Position numbers and translations under genes: made by a program
Notes under the pieces: model-generated
The model's input: the letters and a program-made list of their open reading frames with translations, nothing else
Told to the model about the DNA's origin: nothing
Database searches by the model: none
Shown here: positions 1 through 9,451 of the stretch, piece after piece
Numbering within the stretch: the first letter of the stretch is position 1
Layout of the letters: every line of letters starts with the position of its first letter
Source of the DNA: DATMER01 sp963844885
GTDB lineage: Bacteria > Acidobacteriota > Thermoanaerobaculia > Multivoradales > UBA5704
Length of the DNA: 64,000 bases
Reading direction: 5' to 3'
Assembly (NCBI GenBank): GCA_963844885.1
Contig: CAWJQA010000018.1
Coordinates: 1 to 64,000 of the forward strand

Positions 1-23
1 AACGAGGGCGAAAGGGGGAGTTG

Positions 24-2253
24 ATGAAAGCAATCTGGAGACCGTTCGCCGGCCTGTGCCTGATCGCCGTTCCCGCGCTGGCCCTGGCCGGCGCGGAGCC
101 GCCGCGCGAGCCGACCTTCACCGACACGGCCGAGGTCACGGCCGTGGAGATCCCGGTTCAGGTCGTCCTCGACGGCAAACCCGTCCGCGGCCTCACCGCC
201 GCGAATTTCACCGTCTACCAGGACAAGAAGAAGGAAGCCGTCACCGGCTTCGAGACGGTCAACCTCTACGCCATCCCCGGCGGTGTCTCCGGCAGTGCCG
301 CCGAGGTCCCCCTCCCCGGCGCGCCGGCACTTCCTGCTCCTGTTCGACCTCTCGTTCTCCGAGCCCAAGTCGATCGTCAAGGCGCGCGAAGCCGCCACCG
401 GCCTGCTCGACGAGCTGCACGCCTCCGACCTCGTCGCCGTGGCCACCTACACCACCTCGCGCGGCCCCGAGCTGATCGTCGGCTTCACTCCGGACCGCGG
501 CCAGGTGCGCGCCGCCATCGCCACACTCGGACTCCCCGAGCTGGTCGATCGCTCGAGCGACCCCTTGAAGCTCGTGGTCAGCGACCTCCAAGGAGGCGTC
601 ATGCTCCTCGGGGACGCCGGCCGGCGAGGCGGCGGGGATGCCGGCCGTCCCGGCGCGCAGGCGCGCGCCGACGCGAACGACGCCCGCAATCAAGAGCTCA
701 GCGACCGCGTGACCGACCGCCTGGAATCCTTCGCCCGCGAATCCGAGCGCGCCGGTATCGAGGTCCAGAAGGACAAGATCACGGCCCTCGCCCGCTCCTT
801 CACCGACCTCGCCAAGCTCATGCGCAGCGTCAACGGCCGCAAATACGTGGTCTACCTCTCCGAAGGCTACGACAGCTCGCTCCTCCTCGGCACCACCGAC
901 AAGAAGGAGACGGACGAGAACCGCCGGTCTTCGGACAGGGGCGAGATCTGGAAGGTCAGCGCCGAAGAGCAGTACGGCGACGCCACCGCCACCAACGAGA
1001 TCGACGCCATGCTCCAGGAATTCCGCCGCGCCGACTGCGCCATCCAGGCCGTGGACATCGGCGGCCTGCGCGCCGCGTCCGGAGGCGGCGGCGACCTCGG
1101 CGTCGAGCGCAAAGGCGGCCGGGACAGCCTCTTCCAGATGGCCCACGACACCGGCGGCGACCTTTACGAGAATTTCAACGACCTGTCCGCCGCCATGGGC
1201 AAGATGCTCGAGCGCACCGGTGTGACCTACGTGCTCACGATCCAGCCCGAAATGGTGGCGAACGCCCCGGACGCCGATCCGTTCCACGCGCTCCGCGTCG
1301 AGGTGAACGGCGTGCCGCGCGGCGCCCGGGTCGTCCACCGGCCCGGCTGGTTCGCGCCCAAGCCGTTCGCGCAGCGCAGCCGCTACGAGAAGATGTTCAT
1401 CACCGCCGGCCAGGTGCTGGTCGGCGAGGAGGGAGGCGCCGTCCACGCCTCGCTGCTCGCCGCGCCCATGCCCTCGGGCTTCGACGACGAAGCGGACGTG
1501 CCGCTGGTGGTCGAAGTGGAAGGCGCCGGTCTCCTCAAGGATCACCAGGGCCCGGATCTCCCCGCCGAGATCTACGTCTACGCCATGGACGCCCAGGGCT
1601 CCGTCCGCGACTACATCGCCCAGACGCTCGTCCTGGACATGAGCAAAGTCGAGGCGACGCTACGCCAGGGCGGCCTCAAGTTCTACGGCCATCTGCAACT
1701 GCCGCCGGGCAGCTACAAGGCCCGCCTGCTGGTGCGCAACGGCCGCACCGGCGAGTACGGCCTCAAGGTTGTGCCGCTGGAAGTGCCGCCGCTCACCCAG
1801 GCCGCCGGTCCGGTGCTGCTGCCGCCGTTCTTCCCCCAGCCGCCAGGCCCGTGGATCCTCACCCGCGAAGCCCCGCGACAGGGCCGGCGCGACGTGCCGC
1901 TCCCGTTCCGCCTCGGCGACAAGCCTTTCCTCCCCGCCTCCATGCCGACGCTGGACGACGGCCAGGAGACGCGCTTCTCCATGCTCGGCTACAACTTCGA
2001 GGAAGGCAACCTCCAGGTCCGTTCCGAGGTGCGGACCGCCGACGGCCGTCCCGCCAGCCAGGGAAACCTGACGCTGACCGGCCGCCAGTCCGACCCGACC
2101 GGAGCGGAGCGCCTGGAGCTGACCTTCAAGCCCGCCGCGCTCCAGCCCGGCGAGTATCTCCTCAAGGTGACCATCACCGGCGCCTCGGGCAAAGCCGGCA
2201 CCGCCACCACCCGCTTCGTGGTCGCCGGCCAGCCGCCGGGCGAGCGGAGCTGA
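24..2253 (+). CDS. secreted VWFA-related protein (frameshifted)
   Basis: Secreted protein of the VWFA-related family expanded in Acidobacteria; its ligand is unknown. An N-terminal signal peptide (about residues 1-23) precedes a beta domain that contains the family-typical phrase LRGLTAANFTVYQDKKK-like (VRGLTAANFTVYQDK). The VWA fold follows (FLLLFDLSFSEPKS, then YVVYLSEGYDSS), and the C-terminal half is beta-rich. The reading frame changes once near 310-330, inside a C/G-rich stretch, and both sides are clearly the same protein, so a one-base sequence error is likely. ATG at 24 follows a GGGGGAG stretch; a TTG lies directly before it. About 742 residues after repair. Family is confident, function is not. 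Confidence 0.8.
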
Positions 2254-2316
2254 GCAACGATCCTGCCCGGACGGGGAACCCGCTCCCCGTCCGATGCGGG
2301 ATCTCTGTTGCAAGGG

Positions 2317-2402
2317 AAGTTGGCTTTGCCGCAGGGGAGTTGACTTTGCCGCAGGGGAGTTGACTTTGCCGCAGAGGAAGTTGACTTCGCGGCAGGGGAG
2401 TT
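2317..2402. repeat. about four tandem 20-21 bp units
   Basis: Four successive imperfect units of the form GTTGACTTTGCCGCAGGGGA lie just after the VWFA gene. A single related unit (GCAGAGGAAGTTGGATGACG) is seen at 9241. No coding frame explains them. The rest of 2254-2637 shows no gene that I can support. Confidence 0.75.
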
Positions 2403-2637
2403 CAGGCGCTACGTAGACTCTCCCTGAAGTGAAGGGCGACGAACGACGAAGCCAGACGCGGGTCCCCACGACCGACCGGCCGTTCGTGCTCTTCACCTTG
2501 AAGGAGGAACGCCGTCGGGTCCCCCTTCAGCTCATTGACAATTTGGAGGAATGACGGCCGCCGAGTCCAAGGCCTCCGTCGTTCCGCAGAGGTCCGCCTG
2601 CCGGGGAGGGTAGGCGGGGCCACCGTCGGAGGTGTGT

Positions 2638-2678
2638 GGGAGTGGGCTCGTGGGTGAGCGGCGGGTGGCAGCCTCTTG
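2638..2678 (+). repeat. dispersed 38-41 bp repeat, copy a
   Basis: First of four copies in the window of a motif that starts GGGAGTGGGCTCGTGGGTGA and ends GCAGCCTCTTG. The others are at 55261 (5' truncated), 56376 and 60672, all on the same strand. This copy lies directly upstream of the promoter of the Phd/PIN module. Confidence 0.75.
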
Positions 2679-2693
2679 TTTGGGAACCAGGAC

Positions 2694-2723
2694 TTGCCAA
2701 GCGGGTGGAACTAGTCTTATAAC
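2694..2723 (+). promoter_or_regulatory. predicted sigma70-type promoter of the Phd/PIN module
   Basis: TTGCCA at 2694-2699 and TATAAC at 2718-2723 are separated by 18 bases. The antitoxin ATG follows at 2751 with GGAGG at 2742-2746. In this family the antitoxin normally represses its own promoter. Confidence 0.5.
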
Positions 2724-2750
2724 GAGTCTGTCGGGTCATCTGGAGGCCTC

Positions 2751-3068
2751 ATGGCGGCAGATCAAAGCGTAAGGCGATGGCCGGTGCAGGACGCGAAGGC
2801 CCGCTTCAGCGAGTTCTTGGAGGCGAGCCTCAAAGAAGGTCCGCAGATCGTCACACGGCGCGGTGTAGAGGCTGCCGTTCTGGTTCCGTTCGAAGAGTGG
2901 CGACGGCTCCAGAGTTCGGCGCGGCCAACGCTCAAGGAGCTGCTCCTCGCCGAGACGCCGCGAGCTGAGCTTCCGCTACCCCCGCGCCGCCGGTGGCGTC
3001 GGCGGACGCCTGCCGCGCTCAGTAGCGGGTCGTGTATCTCCTCGACACCAACGTCATCTCGGAATTGA
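2751..3068 (+). CDS. Phd/YefM-family antitoxin
   Basis: Antitoxin of a type II module that should bind and neutralise the PIN toxin encoded next. The N-terminus (WPVQDAKARFSEFLEASLKE) is the Phd/YefM DNA-binding fold, followed by VTRRGVEAAVLVPFEEWRRL, which is typical of the family. The C-terminal tail reads on to a stop at 3066. Homologues usually end soon after an RRRTPAAL-like tail, and a TAG in the +2 frame at 3023 fits that end, so one base may be missing near 3020. The toxin start overlaps or abuts this end. Confidence 0.85.
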   Translation: MAADQSVRRWPVQDAKARFSEFLEASLKEGPQIVTRRGVEAAVLVPFEEWRRLQSSARPTLKELLLAETPRAELPLPPRRRWRRRTPAALSSGSCISSTPTSSRN

Positions 3069-3434
3069 GGCGCCCTCGCCCTCACGGAGCCGTAGTCGCC
3101 TGGCTTGAAGGAGTTGCCGACCACGACCTTCACCTGTCCGCCGTCACCCTGGGCGAGCTACAGGCTGGGGTCGAAGATCACCCGTGAGCAGGATCCACAG
3201 AGAGCCTCCGAGATCGAGGCATGGGGCGACCAGGTGGCACAAACCTGGAACGTCCTGCCGCTCGACGGCCGGACGTTTCGCGTCTGGGCGAAGCTGATGC
3301 ACCGGCGCTCCGACGACCTGATGGCCGACGCGCTCATCGCCGCCACGGCGATCGTTCATCATCTGATGGTCGTGACTCGAAACGTCCGCGACTTCGCGCT
3401 CCTCGAGGTTGAGACCTTCAACCCGTTCGAGTAG
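3032..3434 (+). CDS. PIN-domain ribonuclease toxin (frameshifted)
   Basis: VapC/FitB-like endoribonuclease, the toxin of the module. GTG at 3032 opens VYLLDTNVISELRRPRP with the first catalytic Asp, and AVTLGELQAGVE carries the acidic second motif. After a frame change near 3178 the protein continues through RSDDLMADALIAATA (third acidic motif) and VTRNVRDF, and ends at 3434. Both halves align with a single PIN domain, so a one-base error, or a recent inactivation, lies between them. About 134 residues when joined, a normal length. Confidence 0.82.
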
Positions 3435-3453
3435 GAGACTCGATTGTCCACGG

Positions 3454-3723
3454 CTAGGCGGCTCTCAAGGGGGCGAGATCCGCGTCCGACAACATGGATA
3501 AGCCGAGGTTGGCCAGGACAAGGTTGATCGTGGCAGCGGAGACCTTGCCGGGAGCCGTGATCTCCAAACCGATCGGCCGGCCACCAGCGGCGAAGTCAAT
3601 CAGCAGACCCGGAGCGGCCTGCTCGGTCCGAGCGCTTCTCTCATTTCCCTCCCGAGGAAGGCAGAGATAGGCCGCGAGCGGGCGACCGTGACGGAAGGTG
3701 ATCTCCAGATAGGGCTCATTCAT
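3454..3723 (-). CDS. DUF2283-like small protein
   Basis: An 89-residue protein on the opposite strand to the toxin gene, ending 19 bases from it. The pattern YLEITFRHGRPLAAYLCLPR, followed by GLLIDFAAGGRPIGLEITAP, matches DUF2283, a small beta-rich family often found in accessory regions beside toxin-like genes. Its function is unknown. No signal peptide or membrane segment is visible. Confidence 0.7.
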   Translation of the reverse strand: MNEPYLEITFRHGRPLAAYLCLPREGNERSARTEQAAPGLLIDFAAGGRPIGLEITAPGKVSAATINLVLANLGLSMLSDADLAPLRAA

Positions 3724-4431
3724 ACGTCAGCTCACAGGATAGGCAGTAATAACGACCAAGAGTCGGATCTCTTCATCCCAAAGGTGGGCGCTCAGGCCGA
3801 GATCCCAGTCCCACCAGGAAGACCAGCCTTGAGTTGGCAGAGGGTGCTTCCTCCCTGAAGTGTGGCCAAGTTGTGGCAAGACGGAAGCCGGCTCCGACTC
3901 CAGGTTTGGATTCTACACGAGCGAAGAACTTCGGAAAGGGTCAACTCCTTTTAAGGGGGCCGTGCAAGCAGGCCAGTTCTGCTGGGCCTCGGAGCGGTCC
4001 TCCGTCAGAATCCCCTCTTCCGCTGCCTGCCATGCCGCCCGTAGGCGGTGACGGCCACAACCCGACCCTCAGCTTCCGTCGGCAGTCCGCCTCGGTCGTG
4101 GTCGGGAGGGGTCCGCCTTCAGGGGCGATCAAGAGCGGGCGGGCGAGATTTCCGGCCACCTGACCGGCTTCCGGAGAGCCGATTTCTCTCCCTCGCCTGC
4201 AACCTACCGATGTAGTCAGCCTCCGGAGAGGGAGGAAGAGGTGGTCTGCCGCCTTGGTTTCACCTCTCCTTCTCTCCAAACCTCAGGCACCCTTTCCCCT
4301 GGCTGGGTCTACCCGCTTCTGGTTCCGCCCATGTAAGCGCTCCATTGCGGAGAATGCGTGAATTTGTTAAGATATCTTTCATGAGTATGATAGCCGATAC
4401 CGCTCCACCAAGTTTGCCAGGAGGGAAGCGG
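3724..4431. other. intergenic stretch without a supported gene
   Basis: About 700 bases. The open frames here have no recognisable domain or ribosome binding site. Base composition drops towards the AT-richer gene that follows, consistent with an acquired segment. Confidence 0.5.
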
Positions 4432-5571
4432 ATGAATCTGAAAAGGCAGCCTCGGAGCAAGGATGAGGAGAAAGTGGCGCATCAATCGCCACGCGCAAGA
4501 GCAATAACAGTTTACCTCTTGGTCCCAGAGGTAAGAGATCCTCTGGATGCATTGAGCGAACCTTCTCCTGATTTCGATGTCCTTCGCGTAGTTCCGGACG
4601 TTGAGTGGGTGCTCCGTATACGCAATAATAAAGGCAGAAGACCCGACTGGACGAACTTCTTCGGTGGGTTGGAAGACTTTGACATCACAAAGAAATTTGG
4701 CCTGAATTCTTCGGTCTCGGCGCTTCTTCTTGTCCCGACTGCCGGCAGGCTTTGGGCACTCACATTTGGACGTGGGCGCTCCCTATTGCGTGAAGGAATA
4801 ATCGAAGACAGGTTTGGCTTGCGAACTGCACTTAATGCTATTGACCCAGATAAAGTCAGAGCGATCGACAAGGAAACCTTTGATTCCTTGGCCTCCCAGG
4901 CTCGCCAGCAGGCGACTGCCGACACCGAGTTTGAGAACTTCGGAATTAATATTGATCGCGACTTGCTTTACGCCGTCGCGGGCGTACCGACAGATACCAA
5001 GAGGCTTGGCCGAAGGTTGGCAGGGAAAGATGCTCTATGTTGTTCAGTAAGGAAGGTTATCGCCGAACTGCCTGCACACCTAAATTTGCTTCTTGAGCTC
5101 CATGAAAGCGAGGCTTACAAGAACAACAAACGGTTCGCTTGGATTGATAATATTTACGAGGTTCGTGACAAGACACAAAGGAGGGGGCTTGACGCGAGGC
5201 TTGTGGATAAACTGAGCAAGGGCGACTTAACAAATGCTTGGTTGGCTTTGCCAGAGATAATTGATTGGCAGCGAGCGGAAGGCTTCAGCTATGCGAATCC
5301 AACCTCTAAATTTTGCGCAGGTGATCTTCACCTGAGACATTTCCTGGAGTCGTTCCGATTGCGAAATGTAACCCTTAACACTCTCGTCCTGAAGCGTAGC
5401 AGAATCGTTTGCCTTGATCACAATGACGACGAGCTAGAAAGGTGGAGTGCGTACCGCTGTCTTTATGCGGAGATCGAGACAGAGGACGGGGATGTCTTTT
5501 TGTTGACAAACGGGCACTGGTACAAGCTGAACCGCGAGATCGTAGTTGAAGTGAATCGCTGGTATGAGAAC
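4432..5571 (+). pseudogene. N-terminal part of a DUF6119/TIGR04141-type gene, split by an IS
   Basis: First part of a large protein that resembles the sporadically distributed TIGR04141/DUF6119 family, usually found in accessory and defence-rich regions; its biochemical role is not settled. ATG at 4432 follows AGGAGGG. About 380 codons run to NRWYENL near 5571, where the frame enters IS sequence and stops at 5661. The missing C-terminal part is recognisable at 7411-7974 in the same orientation. The gene is visibly AT-richer than the core genes. An upstream in-frame TTG at 4345 is a less likely start. Confidence 0.75.
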
Positions 5572-5835
5572 TTAGCGCGCTATCGCGCGCAAACCTTGTG
5601 GCGTCGTCGGGGGTATGGCCGGATGGTGGGCCATAGTGGTTGCTGGGTGGGTGAGAGCTGAGGTTGGGCTACTCGCTTTTGTCTCCTTGGAACATGTCGG
5701 CCGGTTCGCCGTGTTATGCATGGCGAGGAGGTTGTCATGTCCAAGGAAGCGAAGTATTCCAGGCGTACGCTCAGCACCGAGCGGGAAGCCGACAAGCTGC
5801 CAGCGGCAGGGTAGCGAGAGAGTGGCTGGCTTGGG

Positions 5836-7095
5836 ATGTTGGCGATCGGCTCCGAGATCCGGTACAGACTGGCGGCGATTTTCGCCGCGCACTGGGACGA
5901 GTTTGTGCGCTCGGCACGGGAGTTTATCCGCCCGGTGGTCTTCGAGACGGTGCGCAAGATCATCGCCTGCCGTACGCCGGCCCTGGGCTGCCATCTCTAC
6001 ACCTGCCCGAAGTGCCAGCGCATCGAGGTCGTCCCGCACTCCTGTAAGTCCCGCTTCTGCCCCACCTGTGGCAAGCACGCGACAGATCGCTGGGCCGTTG
6101 GCGTGCTCAACGACCTGCTCGATGTCCCGTACCATCACCTCGTTTTGGCGGTTCCGGCCGATCTGCGCAGCGTGCTCAACTTCAACCGGCCGGCCACTCT
6201 GAGCCTGCTGTTCAGAGCCGCGACGGAGGCGCTGTCTCAATGGGCGCGGGAGCAGCATGGCATGCGCCTCGGCATTGTGGCGGTGCTGCACACCTTCGGC
6301 AGCGATCTGAAGTGGCATCCCCACCTGCATCTGCTGGTCACCGAAGGCGGGCTGTCTCTGGACGGCAGCCGCTGGGTCCGCCCCTACGGCGACGGCTGGC
6401 TGATGGCCCACGGCGCTCTGAAGAAGATGTGGCGCTACCACGTCATCCGGGCCTTGCGCCAAGCTCATCGCGCGGGCAAGCTGCGCTTCCCAAAGTCGGC
6501 GGCCTTCCTGGCCGACTATCCGCGCTTCAACGCTCTGCTGCAGCGGCTGTATGAGATGACCTGGTACGCTCATATCGGTGCCAGTTTGTGTGACCCCCGG
6601 TTCACTGTGCGTTACATCGGCCGCTACACCAAGCGGGCGGTGCTGGCTGAGTACCGCATCACCCACTACGACCCCGAGCGCGGCACCGTCCGCTTTGCCT
6701 TCCAGGATTACGCGCAAGGCGGCAAGACTTCGTATAAGACGCTGCCGGTGCTGGCTTTCCTCGGCCGTCTGATTCGCCACATCCCGGATAAGCACTTCAA
6801 GATGGTGCGCTATGCCGGGCTGTTTGCCCCTCGTTGGCGCGAGCACTACCTGGCGCACGCTCGCGCTGTGCTCGGCCAGTCCAAGCCCGCGGCCCCCGAA
6901 ACCCCGCCGGTATGCACTCTGTCCTGGCAGGAGCGCCGCCGTGCCGCGGGGACCGACCCACTGTCGTGCCCGACCTGTCAGGTGCCCATGCAGTTCGTCC
7001 GGCTCGTCTTCGGACCTCACGAGCCGATTGCCGAGCTGTTTCGCCAGGCTGGCAAGCCGGTGGCGCCGACGCATCCGATCTGGGACACCGGATGA
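5836..7095 (+). CDS. IS91-family transposase
   Basis: Rolling-circle transposase of 419 residues. An N-terminal zinc-binding region (CPKCQ, then CKSRFCPTCGKHATDRW) precedes the HUH motif in WHPHLHLLVTEGG. The two catalytic tyrosines with YxxxY spacing lie in VRYIGRYTKR. A second cysteine pair (CPTC) sits near the C-terminus. Length and motif order fit IS91 and related ISCR-like elements. It appears intact. The next ORF overlaps its stop by ATGA. Confidence 0.92.
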   Translation: MLAIGSEIRYRLAAIFAAHWDEFVRSAREFIRPVVFETVRKIIACRTPALGCHLYTCPKCQRIEVVPHSCKSRFCPTCGKHATDRWAVGVLNDLLDVPYHHLVLAVPADLRSVLNFNRPATLSLLFRAATEALSQWAREQHGMRLGIVAVLHTFGSDLKWHPHLHLLVTEGGLSLDGSRWVRPYGDGWLMAHGALKKMWRYHVIRALRQAHRAGKLRFPKSAAFLADYPRFNALLQRLYEMTWYAHIGASLCDPRFTVRYIGRYTKRAVLAEYRITHYDPERGTVRFAFQDYAQGGKTSYKTLPVLAFLGRLIRHIPDKHFKMVRYAGLFAPRWREHYLAHARAVLGQSKPAAPETPPVCTLSWQERRRAAGTDPLSCPTCQVPMQFVRLVFGPHEPIAELFRQAGKPVAPTHPIWDTG

Positions 7096-7352
7096 ATCTG
7101 ATCCGTTGGTTGTTCACCAAGGTCACCTATACATGCACCCTTTGTGAAGCGGTGCAAACGATCCCCGTGCGCCGGATTCACGTATTTGAAAGGTTTCATG
7201 GTCTGGATGAAGGCCAGCCCGTGCTCATCCGCTGTCCGCAATGCCATCAGGGCGTGCAATGCCCTTCTCCATATCGCTCTCACACAGGACATCCCGTAGT
7301 CGTTGATCCCGCAGAACCACCCAAAAACGCGTTCATCCACGACTTATACTGA
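7092..7352 (+). CDS. small zinc-ribbon protein carried by the IS91-like element
   Basis: An 86-residue protein whose ATG overlaps the transposase stop, so it is probably translated from the same message. Two cysteine pairs, CTLC and CPQC, are about 35 residues apart and suggest a zinc ribbon. I recognise no family. It could be an accessory of the element or captured DNA. Confidence 0.6.
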   Translation: MNLIRWLFTKVTYTCTLCEAVQTIPVRRIHVFERFHGLDEGQPVLIRCPQCHQGVQCPSPYRSHTGHPVVVDPAEPPKNAFIHDLY

Positions 7353-7410
7353 TCATATTATCTCGCGCCGCAAGCCCTCTCCTTTCTGATAGTTGTGGAG
7401 TTTCCGAGAC

Positions 7411-7974
7411 GTTGAGTTAGAGATCGATTCCACGATGATGCCTCCAATGAAGCTCGGAGAACATGAGGATGACTACAACGCAAGAATTGGGCGGTCTTCC
7501 CGCTTCCGTCTTTTTCATGGTTTTCCGGTCTACTTGCCGGCAAACCGTGGACCCATCGAGTTCTGTGATCTCGCAGTGTTAGAAGAAAAGAGGTGCGATC
7601 TTATTCATGTGAAGAGATTTGGGAAGTCAAGCAAATTGAGTCATTTGTTCTATCAGGGCATGAACTCGGCGAGGTTGTTTCGGATCTCGCCTGAGTTTAG
7701 AGAAGAGTTGAGCGCGTCAATAGAAGACGACCAGACTCTTGCAAAAACACTGGCCGAAGAGCCTCCGCAACGCAAGTACCGAGTCGTCTTTGCCATTGCC
7801 AGTAGTTCAGCTTCGCGCCTTCGCCTCCCTCTGTTCTCAAAGCTCTCACTTAGGCAAGCGATTAGTGAGCTGGACGGGCTGGGTTTTCGGACGGCGATCA
7901 CGAAGATCGAAGTTCCTCCGCAGGAGAGGCTGGTGCTGAAAAAAAAGGGAAAGAGAGCGCGCAAAACCTTTTAA
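7411..7974 (+). pseudogene. C-terminal part of the split DUF6119/TIGR04141-type gene
   Basis: Continuation of the gene that starts at 4432. It includes EHEDDYNARIGRSSRFRLF, GPIEFCDLAVLEEKRCDLIH, VKRFGKSSKLSHLFYQGMNS and a basic C-terminus. Motifs of the IEFCDL, HVK and LSHLF-QG type are those I associate with the C-terminal half of this family. Composition matches the first part, and no promoter or ribosome binding site of its own is evident. The exact IS junction is unclear because stops occur just before 7393. Confidence 0.72.
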
Positions 7975-8094
7975 GATCGGAGAAAGTGCCAGAGGACTTG
8001 CGCGCTCTCCTCCTCGCTGACCACGATCGACGAGTAGCACCTTGACCAGATACGCCCCCGACCGGTTGACCAGGTCACCGACCTCGCGCGCAGG

Positions 8095-8450
8095 AAGGGA
8101 AGGGTACCACCCGTTTTCTGAGGAAGAAGGCGAGGAGCGGGCATCTGGCTGGTTTTAGAGGCCTAAGATCAAGCTCTTCGCGGTGCATGATTCCGGAGAC
8201 TCCCACTGAATCCCTTGCCGGAAGGCGTAGATTCGTCGGGTCTGGAGTGAACAACTCTTCTCTTCGTTTCGTGGTTTAAGGGGGTACGCAGGCACACTTC
8301 TTCCTTCCGCTCCGTAGGAGCGCACCGCCAACACCGGCTGTAGGTCTAGCTTCGCCGCCTCCGATCACGGAGGGCCGACAGAATCGGCTCTCACAAAGGG
8401 TAGGCCTGGCGGAAACGAGCCGATCGGGAATCTCGCCGATCGATCAAAGC
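8095..8450. mobile_element. RAYT-derived non-autonomous element (REP/MITE-like)
   Basis: About 355 bases aligned with 41616-41970, the 3' flank and 3' end of the RAYT transposase gene. It starts with the palindromic GGGTACCACCC (8102; GGGTGCCACCC in the other copy) and ends in nearly identical sequence (GGCCTGGCGGAAACGAGCCG in both). No transposase remains, so it looks like a deletion derivative. Remaining sequence in 7975-8547 shows no supported gene. Confidence 0.7.
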
Positions 8451-8547
8451 ATCGATCATCGTATCCTCATCCAGGCAGCGATAACCTTGTTTGTCTCCCA
8501 CGTTAGCGCGAAAGGTGATTTTGCCGACACCAACAAGATTGTATTCA

Positions 8548-8934
8548 TCAAGTGTCTCCCCGCGGCGGCGTTGTGCTTCCGGGTGCCCTGGTTCCATCAG
8601 AACCTTGCCTGCCAAGGAGGTCTTCAACTGCCTGGCGCAGGTGGCTCAGCTCCTGCTGGGTAACCTCCCAGACAGCCGCCAAGTCCACACCCATATAGTT
8701 ATGGATGAGAACGTCCCTCATGCCGGCGATGCGGCGCCAGGGGATGTCGGGCCGGAGCCCAAGACTTTCCGGGGAGATTCGCTTGACCGCTTCGCCAATG
8801 ATCTCAAGCTGGCGGATCACTGCGTCTTGCCAATGGGACTCGGCCATGAACTCGCCAAAGCCCACCTGGATGTAGCGCTCGATCTTGCCGATAGCATCGA
8901 GCACATGCTGGAGGTAGAGCTCGTCTCGACTCAC
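8548..8934 (-). CDS. hepT: HepT-like (DUF86) ribonuclease toxin
   Basis: Toxin of a HepT/MntA module, a HEPN-fold RNase. The signature R-x4-6-H-x-Y is present as RDVLIHNY near residues 73-80, preceded by the family-typical AVIRQLEIIGEAVKRIS. The C-terminal tail beyond about residue 110 (RAPGSTTPPRGDT) is atypical and may come from the adjacent repeat. It overlaps the upstream nucleotidyltransferase gene by four bases, so the two are co-translated. Confidence 0.9.
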   Translation of the reverse strand: MSRDELYLQHVLDAIGKIERYIQVGFGEFMAESHWQDAVIRQLEIIGEAVKRISPESLGLRPDIPWRRIAGMRDVLIHNYMGVDLAAVWEVTQQELSHLRQAVEDLLGRQGSDGTRAPGSTTPPRGDT

Positions 8935-9218
8935 AGGGGAATGGCTTCGGAGAGGACTCGCTCTCGCAGGTATGGAGAAAGGGCTTGCTCTGTCACTACG
9001 TCCACTGGACGATGTACGAGATCCTCCAACTCCTGCTTGAGCCCTATCAGATCCAGCAGTGAGCGTCCTGCTCCCAGTGTCACGAGCAGATCGAGGTCGC
9101 TGTCCTCGCCGCCTTCTCCTCGGGCCAGGGAGCCGAATACGCGCAGGTCACTCGCTCCGTGACGCAACGCCAGACGGAGGATCTCGGCACGGTACTCCTG
9201 AAGGATGAAATTGCTCAT
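8931..9218 (-). CDS. mntA: MntA-like minimal nucleotidyltransferase antitoxin
   Basis: Antitoxin partner of HepT. In this family it silences the toxin by adding AMP to its active-site tyrosine. The Pol-beta-type motif GSLARGEGGEDSDLDLLV has the G-S and D-x-D residues near positions 30-46. 95 residues from ATG at 9218; a TTG one codon upstream is an alternative. No Shine-Dalgarno is seen on this strand. It is the first gene of a two-gene operon with hepT. Confidence 0.9.
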   Translation of the reverse strand: MSNFILQEYRAEILRLALRHGASDLRVFGSLARGEGGEDSDLDLLVTLGAGRSLLDLIGLKQELEDLVHRPVDVVTEQALSPYLRERVLSEAIPL

Positions 9219-9271
9219 CAAGGAGGAAGTATAGCAGGAGTGCAGAGGAAGTTGGATGACGTCAATTGGGA

Positions 9272-9451
9272 TCAGCTCTTGCCCTGAGCCCGTCCGAGGG
9301 GCTCGATCTGGGCTGCGTCGACAAGCTCAAAGCCCTCTCTGCGTGCCGCTTCGGTCAAGCGGCCGTCCAGAGTGTGGAAGCGGTGCCCTCGTGGATTGCT
9401 CTCCGCGACCAGCAGGGGGACCACCGCGGAGGTGTCCCAGAAAATCACCAT
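9272..9451 (-). pseudogene. internally deleted PIN-domain toxin
   Basis: A 59-codon ORF that begins MVIFWDTSAVVPLLVAES, the start of a PIN toxin with its first catalytic Asp. It jumps directly to FHTLDGRLTEAARREGF, the extreme C-terminal PIN motif, so the central part with the other acidic residues is gone and the frame is preserved. The product cannot be an active nuclease. Its ATG overlaps the stop of the upstream Phd antitoxin, as in an intact module. Confidence 0.72.

Larger units (their letters stand above)
5572..7400 (+). mobile_element. IS91-like (HUH, rolling-circle) insertion
   Basis: Element bounded roughly by the two halves of the split gene; exact ends are uncertain. The left junction follows a GAAC tetranucleotide (5568-5571) and begins with a short hairpin (GCGCGCTATCGCGCGC). 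It carries a Y2-type transposase and a small zinc-ribbon ORF. There are no long terminal inverted repeats and no evident target duplication, as expected for IS91. Confidence 0.75.

Noticed and set aside
8391..8627. A 78-codon minus-strand ORF
   Set aside because: It overlaps the HepT gene end and the RAYT-derived repeat, with no recognisable domain or ribosome binding site.
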